Origin: JAFGUF01 sp040883315
Lineage (GTDB): Bacteria > Bacillota > Clostridia > Christensenellales > UMGS416
Assembly (NCBI GenBank): GCA_040883315.1
Contig: JBFLKU010000018.1
Location: 15,899 to 79,898, forward strand
Direction of reading: 5' to 3'
DNA length: 64,000 nucleotides
Shown here: positions 1-7,438 of the stretch, in pieces
Layout of the letters: each line of letters opens with the position of its first letter
Numbering within the stretch: position 1 is the first letter of the stretch
The notes under the pieces: model-generated
The model's input: the letters and a program-made list of their open reading frames with translations, nothing else
Database searches by the model: none
Told to the model about the DNA's origin: nothing
Position numbers and translations under genes: made by a program

Positions 1-67
1 GCCACACAAAGTCAATCACTAAAAATATCGCAAATACTATTAAATACTGTAATATGCTATTTATCAT
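1..67 (-). CDS. DUF2177 family membrane protein, N-terminal fragment
   Basis: The gene runs off the left edge, so only the first 22 or so codons are present. Reading leftward from the ATG at 67, the peptide begins MINSILQYLIVFAIFLVIDF followed by VW, a hydrophobic first helix ending in the D-x-x-W pattern typical of DUF2177 proteins. A strong GGAGGAG ribosome binding site lies just upstream, and the start overlaps the stop of the preceding DUF1475 gene by 11 bases, which implies translational coupling. The family is made of small integral membrane proteins of unknown function. The family call rests on a short stretch and is moderately sure; that it is coding is well supported. Confidence 0.6.
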   Translation of the reverse strand, partial: MINSILQYLIVFAIFLVIDFVW

Positions 68-416
68 AAATCTCCTCCATCCTGTTGCCCGCCAGCAGCC
101 TGCCCCAGCTTTCCTTTGATGATCTGACAGCTAGGAATAGATATAGACATATTGCCATACTGCCTCCAAACATTATTAGCACAAACCATATTATGCTTTT
201 TAATGCAGATTTCTCTCTGAAAATAACCCATAGATAAAACACAATAAATGATACGTATATATCCACAAAGGTAAACTGTCCCCAGAATATATCAAGCATT
301 ACGCTGCCCTCTGCCATTATGTCTCGCTCAACCACACCATATACTATAGCAGCCAGCAAAACTATAAATGCTGCAAAAAATATTATCTGCAGCGTTATAG
401 AAACTCTTTTACTCAT
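57..416 (-). CDS. DUF1475-type small membrane protein
   Basis: A 119-residue protein with an N-terminal signal-like helix (residues 7-27) and further membrane segments around 45-65 and 73-95. Its length and pattern fit the DUF1475 family of uncharacterised inner-membrane proteins. The start is set by an AGGAG site inside the end of the upstream DUF1295 gene, with an 8-base overlap, and its own stop overlaps the next start. It therefore belongs to a tightly coupled set with the DUF1295 and DUF2177 genes, a trio that often co-occurs. No catalytic motif is visible and no function can be assigned. Confidence 0.65.
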   Translation of the reverse strand: MSKRVSITLQIIFFAAFIVLLAAIVYGVVERDIMAEGSVMLDIFWGQFTFVDIYVSFIVFYLWVIFREKSALKSIIWFVLIMFGGSMAICLYLFLAVRSSKESWGRLLAGNRMEEIYDK

Positions 417-1176
417 TCTTTTCTCCTTTCGGTATCCATGGTACGAATATATTTGTCTTTTGTGCGTACTCTTTGAATCCTTCTCTTTTCTCCATTGCTT
501 TCTCCAGCATAGGTACTCCAGAAATATACCTGACTAGCAAAGTTATAGTTATAGGGCTAAAAATCACAAACCATGGCGCTTTGCATGCAATAGCCATCAA
601 AAAGATGCCCCACCAAAGCACCGCCTCGCCAAAATAATTTGGATGACGTGTGTATTTCCATAGCCCTGTTGTTATTATCTTTCCCTTGTTGTCCTTATTC
701 TGTTTAAATTTTTTCAGCTGCATATCTCCAATTGTCTCAAATGCAAAGCCTAAAACCCATACCAATAAGCCTGTGACAAATAAAACTATACTGTCTGTTT
801 CACCGGATTTATTGGCATATAGGAAGCCAAGAGATATGATAAACATCATCAGCCCCTGAAACATAAACAGCTGGAAAAACGATCTAATATAATATGTTTT
901 TCCCCATTCTCTCCTAAAATTAGCGTATCTAAAGTCCTCAGGCTTGCCTGCATTTCTTTTGAATATATGGTATGCCAATCGAATCCCCCATATAGAAACT
1001 AGCAGTGTTACTATAGCAGAAGCCACAGTAATATTCTGTGCAAATCCTACTACTGCCAAAAGCACAAATCCCAAGCCCCAGCCTATATCTATTATAGATG
1101 CATTTTTTATAATAATGCCTGCAACATACCACAACGTGAAATACGCAAACAAAATTATCGCAGTTTGCAAAATCAT
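409..1176 (-). CDS. DUF1295 membrane protein (steroid 5-alpha-reductase/isoprenylcysteine methyltransferase-like)
   Basis: A 255-residue polytopic membrane protein. The C-terminal third holds the hallmark of the 5-alpha-reductase/ICMT-like superfamily: GLWKYTRHPNYFGEAVLWWG near residues 170-190, where RHPNYFGE is the conserved cofactor-binding segment, then a membrane helix and an amphipathic tail. Members of DUF1295 are thought to act on lipid-like substrates, but the bacterial substrate is unknown. The start codon overlaps the stop of the upstream FakA-FakB gene by 4 bases (ATGA), with AGGAGG upstream, so the two are translationally coupled. That pairing hints at lipid metabolism, which is inference. 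Confidence 0.8.
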   Translation of the reverse strand: MILQTAIILFAYFTLWYVAGIIIKNASIIDIGWGLGFVLLAVVGFAQNITVASAIVTLLVSIWGIRLAYHIFKRNAGKPEDFRYANFRREWGKTYYIRSFFQLFMFQGLMMFIISLGFLYANKSGETDSIVLFVTGLLVWVLGFAFETIGDMQLKKFKQNKDNKGKIITTGLWKYTRHPNYFGEAVLWWGIFLMAIACKAPWFVIFSPITITLLVRYISGVPMLEKAMEKREGFKEYAQKTNIFVPWIPKGEKNE

Positions 1177-2963
1177 GTCTTGCCTCCTTTAATATAAGAT
1201 ATTGCAAATGCACCATTACCGGAATTCAGTCCTATTACAGGGGAAATAGGTGCTATGTAGCTTGGGTCAAATCCTATTGTCTTTTTCAGTTGCTGCGTAA
1301 ATTCTTTTATGTCTTCTTTGGAGTCAGAATATACTATAGAATATTTTAATATTCCGCTTTCTTTTTTATCTCTTTTAATGTCATCTAATATCTTCTTTAC
1401 AGCAGCTTTTTGAGATAAGGTTTTCTTGTATACTATTCCTTTTCCGTTGCTGTCTATAGATACTACAGGCTGCAGCTTTATCTTGCTTAGCACCATACCA
1501 GCGGTTTTGGATATTCTCCCGCCTTTAATCATAGGTCCCAAATCCTTTAGGCTCACAAATATCCTAGTGTTTTCCTTTGTTTTTTCCAGCCTATCCACTA
1601 TTTCATTGTGAGGCAGGTCTTCCCCTGCCAGTCTGGCAGCCTCTGCAACAAGCAGTCCTTCTGCATTGGAGTTTAGCTTGGAATCGATAACAGAAATGCG
1701 TTTGCCTTTTTTCGAAAGCCTTTTTGCCACTTTGCTGGCGCTATTGTATGTGCCGCTCATTTTCTTGGAAACGAAAATCCCAATGATTGAATCAAAGTGC
1801 TCCAGAAGCATCTCAAATGTTTTCTCTATTACAGCAGATGAAGGCTGTGCACTGGTCGGGTTCATCTTATATTCATTTAGCTTTTTATAGAAATAATCCG
1901 GTGTCATGGTTATCTTGTCCAGATATAATGTAGAATCACAAACCAAGTTCATTGGTATTACGGTAATTTGATTTTCATCTATCATTTCTTGTGTGATGTC
2001 TGCTATTGAATCCGTAACTATTCCTATTTTGTTTTTTCTATTGTGTATTATGCCGTTCATCAGCTTCATATCCTCGATTTTCTGAGAAATAACTGTGCCC
2101 TTTTTCTCCAGCTCAGCCATAATCACATCAGGGCTGTCGGTGTGTATATGTATTTTCACATGGTTGTCTTTGCTGGTGATAACAAACGAATCGCCAAGCT
2201 CGACAATTGCCTTTTTGATATCTTCAGTCTCGTGTTTGGTCTCTATATAGAACTGCGAACAATATCTATTTTTTTCTACTTCTACATTTTTAAGTGTATT
2301 CTCATGCGCTTCCAGCTCTATGTAGTCAGTAGTGTAGTTTTCGTCCACTTTTCCTTTTTTCAAAAATTCATGCATTCCTTCGAGAAAAATTAAAAAGGCT
2401 TTTGCACCAGCGTCAACGACGTTATTTTCCACAAAAACCTTCATTTTATATTTTGTTTTTTCCACAAAAACGCGTGCTTTTTCTACTGAATCATTAATAC
2501 CTTTTTCAAAATCCAATGAATCTAACGCCCTGCTCAGTTCGTTTGCCCAGTCTCTCATCACGCTAAGTATCGTCCCCTCTTTTGGAGAACCCACCGCATT
2601 GTAGGCATGCCCAGCCGCTTTTCGTGCCACTTCTGCAAATTCCTTGCTAGTTATGCTTTCTTTTGCTTTAGTCTCTATAAAGAAGCCATTTAGAAACTGT
2701 GCAAATATCATGCCCGAGTTTCCATAGGCATTCTCTATGGCTGTTTCCGAAATGGAAGACAGTGTATCGTTTAGATTTTTGTTTTTCTTGGACTTCAGTA
2801 TTATCATTTTCATTGTAAGTGCCAGATTTGTGCCCGTGTCGCCATCTGCAACAGGGAAAACATTTATACTGTTTAAATTTCTCTCCGAGCCTATTAGTCG
2901 CTTGGCTCCCGAGATAAAATAGTCATATATAGTGTTTCCATCTATTATTATTGTATTAGTCAT
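1173..2963 (-). CDS. FakA-FakB fusion: DAK2-domain kinase plus DegV fatty-acid-binding domain
   Basis: A 596-residue fusion. Residues 1-210 are a DAK2/FakA nucleotide-binding domain with the Mg-ATP signature DGDTGTNLAL near residue 40 and GNSGMIFAQFLNGF near 80. Residues 220-310 match the FakA middle domain (GDSFVITSKDN, VKIHIHTDSPD). Residues 315-596 form a DegV/FakB domain beginning GIVTDSIADI, with the lipid-contacting motifs SAQPSSA and SGTYNSA. In FakAB systems FakB presents a fatty acid that FakA phosphorylates for phospholipid synthesis; the two are normally separate polypeptides. Here both are joined, so intramolecular presentation is inferred. It is the first gene of a coupled set with three membrane proteins. 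GAGAGG precedes the ATG at 2963. Confidence 0.85.
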   Translation of the reverse strand: MTNTIIIDGNTIYDYFISGAKRLIGSERNLNSINVFPVADGDTGTNLALTMKMIILKSKKNKNLNDTLSSISETAIENAYGNSGMIFAQFLNGFFIETKAKESITSKEFAEVARKAAGHAYNAVGSPKEGTILSVMRDWANELSRALDSLDFEKGINDSVEKARVFVEKTKYKMKVFVENNVVDAGAKAFLIFLEGMHEFLKKGKVDENYTTDYIELEAHENTLKNVEVEKNRYCSQFYIETKHETEDIKKAIVELGDSFVITSKDNHVKIHIHTDSPDVIMAELEKKGTVISQKIEDMKLMNGIIHNRKNKIGIVTDSIADITQEMIDENQITVIPMNLVCDSTLYLDKITMTPDYFYKKLNEYKMNPTSAQPSSAVIEKTFEMLLEHFDSIIGIFVSKKMSGTYNSASKVAKRLSKKGKRISVIDSKLNSNAEGLLVAEAARLAGEDLPHNEIVDRLEKTKENTRIFVSLKDLGPMIKGGRISKTAGMVLSKIKLQPVVSIDSNGKGIVYKKTLSQKAAVKKILDDIKRDKKESGILKYSIVYSDSKEDIKEFTQQLKKTIGFDPSYIAPISPVIGLNSGNGAFAISYIKGGKT

Positions 2964-3029
2964 AAATACCTCTCTAATCCTTTTTATTATATCTATGTAT
3001 TAATTATAATAAATTTTACTAAATCAATT

Positions 3030-3046
3030 TTGTGATGTTGTCACAA
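3030..3046. promoter_or_regulatory. Inverted repeat upstream of the FakA-FakB gene
   Basis: The arms TTGTGA and TCACAA are separated by 5 bases, about 70 bases before the start of the FakA-FakB gene. The arms resemble CRP/FNR- or Rex-type half sites, but the spacing of 5 fits neither consensus exactly. The rest of 2964-3181 is AT-rich and shows no gene. A role as operator is inference. Confidence 0.35.
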
Positions 3047-3181
3047 TAATCTAATAAACATATTTTAGTTATTTAAAACTTACTTGTATTATATATGCGA
3101 AATGGAATATTTTTATAATTATCACTAATATAATTGAATTTGGTTATGCAATGCCTGTTTTCAGCTTGCATTTTAATTTAA

Positions 3182-3206
3182 GGCTCTGTTAAACAATAGT
3201 GTTGTT
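3182..3206 (+). repeat. Left terminal inverted repeat of the IS1595-like element
   Basis: This 25-base end begins GGCTCTGTTAAACAATAG. It pairs with 4404-4428 read in reverse, differing at positions 1, 5, 11 and 19. Confidence 0.7.
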
Positions 3207-3279
3207 CGTGAGCACAAATAGAGAAATCATGTTAAAATGTGTGATTTCCTTTACTTGGGTTTGGTTTAGAGTTGTATTC

Positions 3280-3747
3280 CTACTCGTGATTAAATATTCT
3301 TTTTAATTCGTTGAGTTGCCATTCTCGTTCACGGGTTATAGTTTTGACATCATTTGAGTTAAGCAATCCTATTGTTTTAACAGCATAATCTGATGCCACC
3401 ATTGAGTGTTCTCTCATGTGTCCACTTCCTACTGCCTGTCCTGCAACTCTTAATGCCGTTTTCTGAATTTCGTCATCACATTCTCGTGCAAGTTTGTGGA
3501 TTTTAAGTCCTGCTTGTCTAACATCGTGCATTCTTGCTTTGTCCAATTGCCATAATTCATTTATGTGAAATCCATCAACAATATCATCAACTGAATTATA
3601 ATCAATACCGACAATATCCAGTATGTGTTTAGCAATAGATAACGACCATTTTGCTAAATCTACTTGGCTCGTTTTTTTATACAATTCATCAATTTCTCCT
3701 CTCAATTGATTGTTATCTACAATTTTTATTTTAGTCTTTGTTGGCAT
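3280..3747 (-). CDS. Imm5-like putative immunity protein (IS passenger)
   Basis: A 155-residue, mostly alpha-helical soluble protein. It carries a pattern I associate with the putative immunity protein (Imm5-like) family: DVRQAGLKIHKLARECDDE, then AGQAVGSGHMREHSMVASDYA, with paired histidines and alanine-rich helices. Such proteins usually neutralise a polymorphic toxin, but no toxin gene lies nearby. An in-frame start exists 8 codons earlier, yet GGAGG at 3754-3758 sits 6-7 bases before the ATG at 3747, which decides the start. The gene lies between the transposase remnant and the left repeat of the IS1595-like element, so it travelled as cargo. It is intact while the transposase is ruined, suggesting selection or recent decay. 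Confidence 0.65.
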   Translation of the reverse strand: MPTKTKIKIVDNNQLRGEIDELYKKTSQVDLAKWSLSIAKHILDIVGIDYNSVDDIVDGFHINELWQLDKARMHDVRQAGLKIHKLARECDDEIQKTALRVAGQAVGSGHMREHSMVASDYAVKTIGLLNSNDVKTITREREWQLNELKRIFNHE

Positions 3748-3798
3748 AAAGAACCTCCGCCACAAACGCACTTGCGTTAGTATTTGATTTACTCAACA

Positions 3799-4352
3799 TT
3801 ATACATAATTTGCAGTCCTTGTTTTATAATGTTCTAATCTTGTATCGGTTAACTTTGTAGCACTACTTATAATCATATGTCTTGCCTTAGTAATATCTTT
3901 TTCAGTAGTAGAGGATTCAAGCCACTTGAACCAATGAAGATAGTTATCAAGATATTTTGTGGATACGCCATTATGTCTACTATTTTAGCAGATTTCCTTA
4001 TCGAAAATCCTAAAATCATACTTTTAGCATAATTAAGCCAAACATCTGTGTCGAATTTAGAATTTGACATAGGTGAAAGCGTAAGGTCATTGAATGTCTT
4101 TTCCGCCGTCCTTACACTTGAACCGTTGAACATCATTCTTTTTTCCATGCTTGATAACATCCATGCATCCACAATGAATACAAGCAATACCCTCAGCAAA
4201 TCTTTGCTGACGGCTATCGATATGAAAGATTTAGACATTGATGTAAGAGTAATCGCTTATCCAATAAGGTCGAATAATTGCATTTTCTCTTCATTTTTCA
4301 ATATCAGTATATCAGGCATAATACTTTTTACTGATTGAATAGAACCCCTCAT
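3799..4352 (-). pseudogene. IS1595-family transposase remnant (frameshifts, stop and internal deletion)
   Basis: Pieces of one transposase lie in three frames. The start near 4352 gives an N-terminal helix ending EEKMQLFDLIG and a stop. A second frame gives RFAEGIACIHCG and VIKHGKKNDVQRFKCKD, the N-terminal zinc ribbon, with the fourth cysteine replaced by glycine. A third frame continues FNDLTLSPMSNSKF and LGFSIRKSAKIV, typical of IS1595. The next recognisable piece is already the C terminus, SRHNGVSTKYLDNYLHWFKW, ending at the TAA at 3799. The whole catalytic DDE/DDN core is therefore deleted. The element could at most be mobilised in trans. Confidence 0.8.
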
Positions 4353-4403
4353 AAAACACATGTTTATAGACTATTATTGAACATACGTTTTTATTTGTCA
4401 AGT

Positions 4404-4428
4404 AACAACTCTATTGTCTAACAAAGCA
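4404..4428 (-). repeat. Right terminal inverted repeat of the IS1595-like element
   Basis: Read on the minus strand this end begins TGCTTTGTTAGACAATAG and continues GAGTTGTT. It matches the left end at 21 of 25 positions. Confidence 0.7.
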
Positions 4429-4432
4429 TATT

Positions 4433-4476
4433 TAATAAAAAAGAAAAGAGCCATACATTTATATGAATGCATGGCT
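4433..4476 (-). terminator. Terminator after kdgK
   Basis: On the minus strand a stem AGCCATGCATT/AATGTATGGCT with one G-T pair is followed by CTTTTCTTTTTT. It lies about 48 bases past the kdgK stop and closes the kdgA-kdgK unit. Confidence 0.75.
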
Positions 4477-4523
4477 ATTAAGTGAGTAACTTAATGAAAA
4501 ATCTCATTATATCATTGTTGTTG

Positions 4524-5552
4524 TTATCTGTTCACGCGGCCTGTGCCATCTCCGCCCATCAGCTTTTTAACTTCATCCAGCTTCACTCTGTTGAAATCTC
4601 CGCTGATAGAGTGCTTCAAACAGCTAGCAGCAACTGCAAATTCCAGTGCGTCTTGTTTATTGTTGTAGGAGTTAAGACCATATATTAATCCACCAGCAAA
4701 TGAGTCGCCGCCGCCTACTCTATCTATTATATCGTTCATCATGTATCTTTTTGACAGATAGAAATTTCCTCTATCATTCAGGCATGCTCCCCAGCCGTTT
4801 ATATCAGCTGATTTGCTTTCTCTCAGTGTTATAGCTATCATCTTCAAGTTCGGAAATGCCGCCAATACTTTTTCGCCAAGCAGTTTGTATTTATCAGTGT
4901 CCAATGAGCCGCTCTCTACATTCACATCCACATTTATGCCTAGTGACTTTTGGCAGTCCTCTTCATTGGCTATGCCCACATCCACATATTTCACTAGTTC
5001 ACTCATCACCTCTACTGATGTTTCACCGTATTTCCAAAGCTTTTTACGATAATTAAAATCGCACGATACAGTCACATTCTTCTCCTGTGCTTTTTTCACA
5101 GCCTGAAGTGAAAGCTCTTTTGCTTTTTTGCTGATTGCAGGAGTGATGCCGGAAATATGAAACCACTTGGCATCTTTAAAAATTTCATCCCAGTCTACTT
5201 CGCCCATTTCCATCAGGGCAATAGATGACTCTGCTCTATCATAGACCACATTTGATGGTCTTTGGTTTGCTCCAGCTTCCAGAAAATATATTCCTACACG
5301 TCCAGGTCGGCGAACTATTCTTGTAGTGTCCACGCCAAAGCCTCTTATTTCTCTAATGCATGCGTCTGCTATGTCGTTTTCCGGCAATGCGGATACAAAC
5401 TGTGCATCCAATCCGTAATTTGCTAATGATACCGCCACGTTTGCCTCGCCGCCTCCGAATGTGGCCTCTAGCTGTGGCGATTGAAATAGTTTTTCATGAT
5501 CCGGCGATTTCAGCCTAAGCATCACTTCGCCGAATGTAACATATTTGCCCAT
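4524..5552 (-). CDS. kdgK: 2-keto-3-deoxygluconate kinase (PfkB family)
   Basis: A 342-residue ribokinase/PfkB-family kinase that phosphorylates 2-keto-3-deoxygluconate to KDPG. Visible motifs are FGGGEANVAVSLANYGL (PfkB signature 1, about residue 33) and VGGGDSFAGGLIYGL near residue 280 (signature 2, with the catalytic aspartate and anion hole). RPGRVGIYFLEAGANQRPS is typical of KDG kinases. A longer frame begins 17 codons upstream, but AAGGAGG lies just before the ATG at 5552, so that start is chosen. It follows kdgA by 10 bases and ends in a hairpin terminator. Together they finish the uronate pathway started by the uxa and uxu genes. Some homologues also accept 2-keto-3-deoxygalactonate. 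Confidence 0.92.
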   Translation of the reverse strand: MGKYVTFGEVMLRLKSPDHEKLFQSPQLEATFGGGEANVAVSLANYGLDAQFVSALPENDIADACIREIRGFGVDTTRIVRRPGRVGIYFLEAGANQRPSNVVYDRAESSIALMEMGEVDWDEIFKDAKWFHISGITPAISKKAKELSLQAVKKAQEKNVTVSCDFNYRKKLWKYGETSVEVMSELVKYVDVGIANEEDCQKSLGINVDVNVESGSLDTDKYKLLGEKVLAAFPNLKMIAITLRESKSADINGWGACLNDRGNFYLSKRYMMNDIIDRVGGGDSFAGGLIYGLNSYNNKQDALEFAVAASCLKHSISGDFNRVKLDEVKKLMGGDGTGRVNR

Positions 5553-5562
5553 ATTGTCCTCC

Positions 5563-6522
5563 TTACTTCTGCAGTAGGTGAATAGCGAATCCACCAAATT
5601 CATTCTCTAAATATACAGCCATTTTTTTGCCGTTCTTTTCAGTCGTCGATTCTTCATCCATTTTATATCCACGCTGCTCCAGATAATAGACAGCTCTATC
5701 AATATTATTGGTTCTTATGGCTATATGACCATTTTTTCCTTTATATTGTCTATTCAGCACCTCCAAAAAAGATCCTGCAAAGTTGGAGCTATTGCCTTCC
5801 TTCATCCCTATGCCAAATGCATAAGACAGCTCTTTTGTCAGCTCCATAGACACTTCTTTATTATCCATGTTAATGCCGACATGTGCTATTTCAAAGCCAA
5901 GCAGCACTTCAATAGATTTTTTGACTATATCAGTTATTTTGGCGTAGTTTCCGTTTGCCATGTCTGCAGTGTTGCAAAGCCAGCCGCCGCCTATTGCATG
6001 GATAAATTCTTTATCTGCGTATTCTGTCAAATTATCTAGGCTCACTCCGCCTGTCGGCACAAATTTAACCATCCTGTATGGTCCATTCAATGCCTTGCAC
6101 GCTTTCATTCCGCCATATATGCTGGCAGGGAAAAATTTAATCACATTTATACCAAATGATAATGCGTGCTCTATCTCTGTGGGGGTCACACATCCTGGAG
6201 TGACCAAAATGTTATTATTTATACAATACTGAACAACATCATCATTGAATCCCGGGCTTACTATAAATTCGCATCCGGCTTCTACTGCGTTTTTTGTCTG
6301 CTCTACATTTAGCACAGTACCTGCACCCAAAATTATCTCCGGGTATTTATCCTTGATTAATTTCATGGATTCCAGTGCGGCGTCGGTTCGCAGTGTCACC
6401 TCCATCACAGGCAGTCCGCCATCTATCATGGCTTTTGCTGTGGGAAGAGCATACTCTGCCTTTTCAAAAACTACTACAGGAATAAGACCAATCTTTCCTA
6501 GTTTATCTCTTAAAGCTTCCAT
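5563..6522 (-). CDS. kdgA: KDPG aldolase fused to a VOC (glyoxalase-like) domain
   Basis: A 319-residue protein, about 110 longer than ordinary Eda/KdgA. Residues 1-205 are the class I aldolase barrel: the base glutamate in MEVTLRTDAAL, GAGTVLN, the Schiff-base lysine in VIKFFPASIYGG, and VPTGGV. It cleaves KDPG into pyruvate and glyceraldehyde 3-phosphate. Residues 215-319 resemble a single VOC domain (IAHVGINMDN, NGHIAIRTNNIDRAVYYLEQ, FGGFAIHLLQ). Its role is unknown; metal binding or dimer assembly are possibilities. A TTG four codons upstream overlaps the GGAGG, so the ATG at 6522 is the start. It is co-transcribed with kdgK from the promoter at 6572-6600. Confidence 0.88.
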   Translation of the reverse strand: MEALRDKLGKIGLIPVVVFEKAEYALPTAKAMIDGGLPVMEVTLRTDAALESMKLIKDKYPEIILGAGTVLNVEQTKNAVEAGCEFIVSPGFNDDVVQYCINNNILVTPGCVTPTEIEHALSFGINVIKFFPASIYGGMKACKALNGPYRMVKFVPTGGVSLDNLTEYADKEFIHAIGGGWLCNTADMANGNYAKITDIVKKSIEVLLGFEIAHVGINMDNKEVSMELTKELSYAFGIGMKEGNSSNFAGSFLEVLNRQYKGKNGHIAIRTNNIDRAVYYLEQRGYKMDEESTTEKNGKKMAVYLENEFGGFAIHLLQK

Positions 6523-6571
6523 AACAACCTCCAAAGTGTCACTATATGACCGTCTATGTCTTTATATGAAC

Positions 6572-6600
6572 ATTATAATATTTTCAACCTTTTGCGTCAA
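6572..6600 (-). promoter_or_regulatory. Sigma-A promoter of kdgA-kdgK
   Basis: On the minus strand TTGACG (6600-6595), a 17-base spacer and TATAAT (6577-6572) form a near-perfect housekeeping promoter about 50 bases before the kdgA start. Confidence 0.8.
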
Positions 6601-6610
6601 TAGGATAAAA

Positions 6611-6638
6611 ATAAAAAACAAGACAATATTGTCTTGTT
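6611..6638 (-). terminator. Terminator after the IclR gene
   Basis: The hairpin AACAAGACAA/TTGTCTTGTT with a short AT loop is followed on the minus strand by TTTTTTATTTTT. It lies just past the IclR stop and insulates it from the kdgA promoter. Confidence 0.8.
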
Positions 6639-6663
6639 ATACATCACTCTATTATATTTTTTC

Positions 6664-7419
6664 CTATTTATTATATCCCAAGCATTTTGAAATTTCATAA
6701 GCTGTATTTTTGACTTTAGAGACTATTGCACTGCCTTTATCAATGCTTCCTCTGCTGTCGCTGGACGTACTGATTGCAGCTACTATTTTGTTTCTATAGT
6801 CATATATTGGTGCACCTACGCAAAAAATATGCTCTTCGTTTTCTTCATTGTCCACGGCGTAGCCATCCTTTCTGGCTTGCTGTACTTCTTTTAGAATGTC
6901 ATCAATTTTCGTATGAGTATTTTTTGTGATTTTCTTTATCTCGATCGATTTTAATATAGATATCACTTCCTCATCACTGAACTGCGAAAGCAGTACCTTG
7001 CCCATGGAGCTGTTGTATACAGGCAGCCTTTTTCCGATAGATGAAAACATGCTTATGGAATTAATGGGCTGAATTTTCTCTATATATACTACCTCGCCAT
7101 GGGAATATATGCCCATATGGCACACTTGATTTGTCTGCATAGATAGCTCTCTTAGCATCGGAACTGCTTCGGTTTTCAGCTCCACTTGATTAAGGCGCAG
7201 GCTGCTTAGCTCAACTAGTTTTAGCCCTAGTTTATATTTATTGGTGCTTGCACTCTTTTCAATATATCCGTTTTTAAGCAAAGTAAAAACCAAGCGGCGA
7301 ACATTGCTTCTATTGAATCCTGTTATATCTTCCAGCTCTTTTTGGCTTCTTGGCTGCGTCGAAATTATCTCCAATACCATCAGAGCTCTTTCAACAGTTT
7401 GCAAAGTCATGTTTTCCAT
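6664..7419 (-). CDS. kdgR: IclR-family regulator, KdgR-like
   Basis: A 251-residue IclR-type regulator. Residues 5-65 form the winged helix-turn-helix (LQTVERALMVLEIISTQPRS, then ITGFNRSNVRRLVFTLLKNG). Residues 75-250 are the IclR ligand domain, with RLPVYNSSMGKVLLSQFSDEE split by the effector pocket, and GYAVDNEENEEHIFCVGAPI near residue 190. KdgR proteins of this family sense 2-keto-3-deoxygluconate and control hexuronate genes. The gene sits between the FAH-family gene, 19 bases upstream and probably co-transcribed, and the kdgA promoter, which makes kdgA-kdgK its likely target. GGGAG precedes the ATG at 7419. The KdgR name is by context. Confidence 0.75.
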   Translation of the reverse strand: MENMTLQTVERALMVLEIISTQPRSQKELEDITGFNRSNVRRLVFTLLKNGYIEKSASTNKYKLGLKLVELSSLRLNQVELKTEAVPMLRELSMQTNQVCHMGIYSHGEVVYIEKIQPINSISMFSSIGKRLPVYNSSMGKVLLSQFSDEEVISILKSIEIKKITKNTHTKIDDILKEVQQARKDGYAVDNEENEEHIFCVGAPIYDYRNKIVAAISTSSDSRGSIDKGSAIVSKVKNTAYEISKCLGYNK

Positions 7420-7438
7420 AGTTTTCTCCCAGCTATAA

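Larger units (their letters stand above)
3182..4428 (-). mobile_element. IS1595-like element, decayed, carrying an immunity-protein gene
   Basis: A 1247-bp unit bounded by 25-bp imperfect inverted repeats (21 of 25 positions agree). It contains a broken IS1595-type transposase and, downstream on the same strand, an intact Imm5-like gene. The 8 bases left of the element are TAATTTAA; the 8 at the right edge, ATATTTAA, share one base with the right repeat and agree at 6 positions. This would be an eroded 8-bp target duplication, the size usual for IS1595. The family is known to include elements with passenger genes. The catalytic part of the transposase is missing, so the copy should not move by itself. 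Confidence 0.7.

Noticed and set aside
3030..3046. Rex or CRP/FNR binding site
   Set aside because: The arms fit loosely but the 5-base spacer matches neither consensus; kept only as an unspecified inverted repeat.
4048..4338. Plus-strand ORF of 96 residues
   Set aside because: It overlaps the minus-strand transposase remnant and has no recognisable motif; the minus strand explains the sequence.
6245..6700. Plus-strand ORF of 151 residues
   Set aside because: Antisense to kdgA and crossing its promoter and the IclR terminator; no motif or ribosome site.
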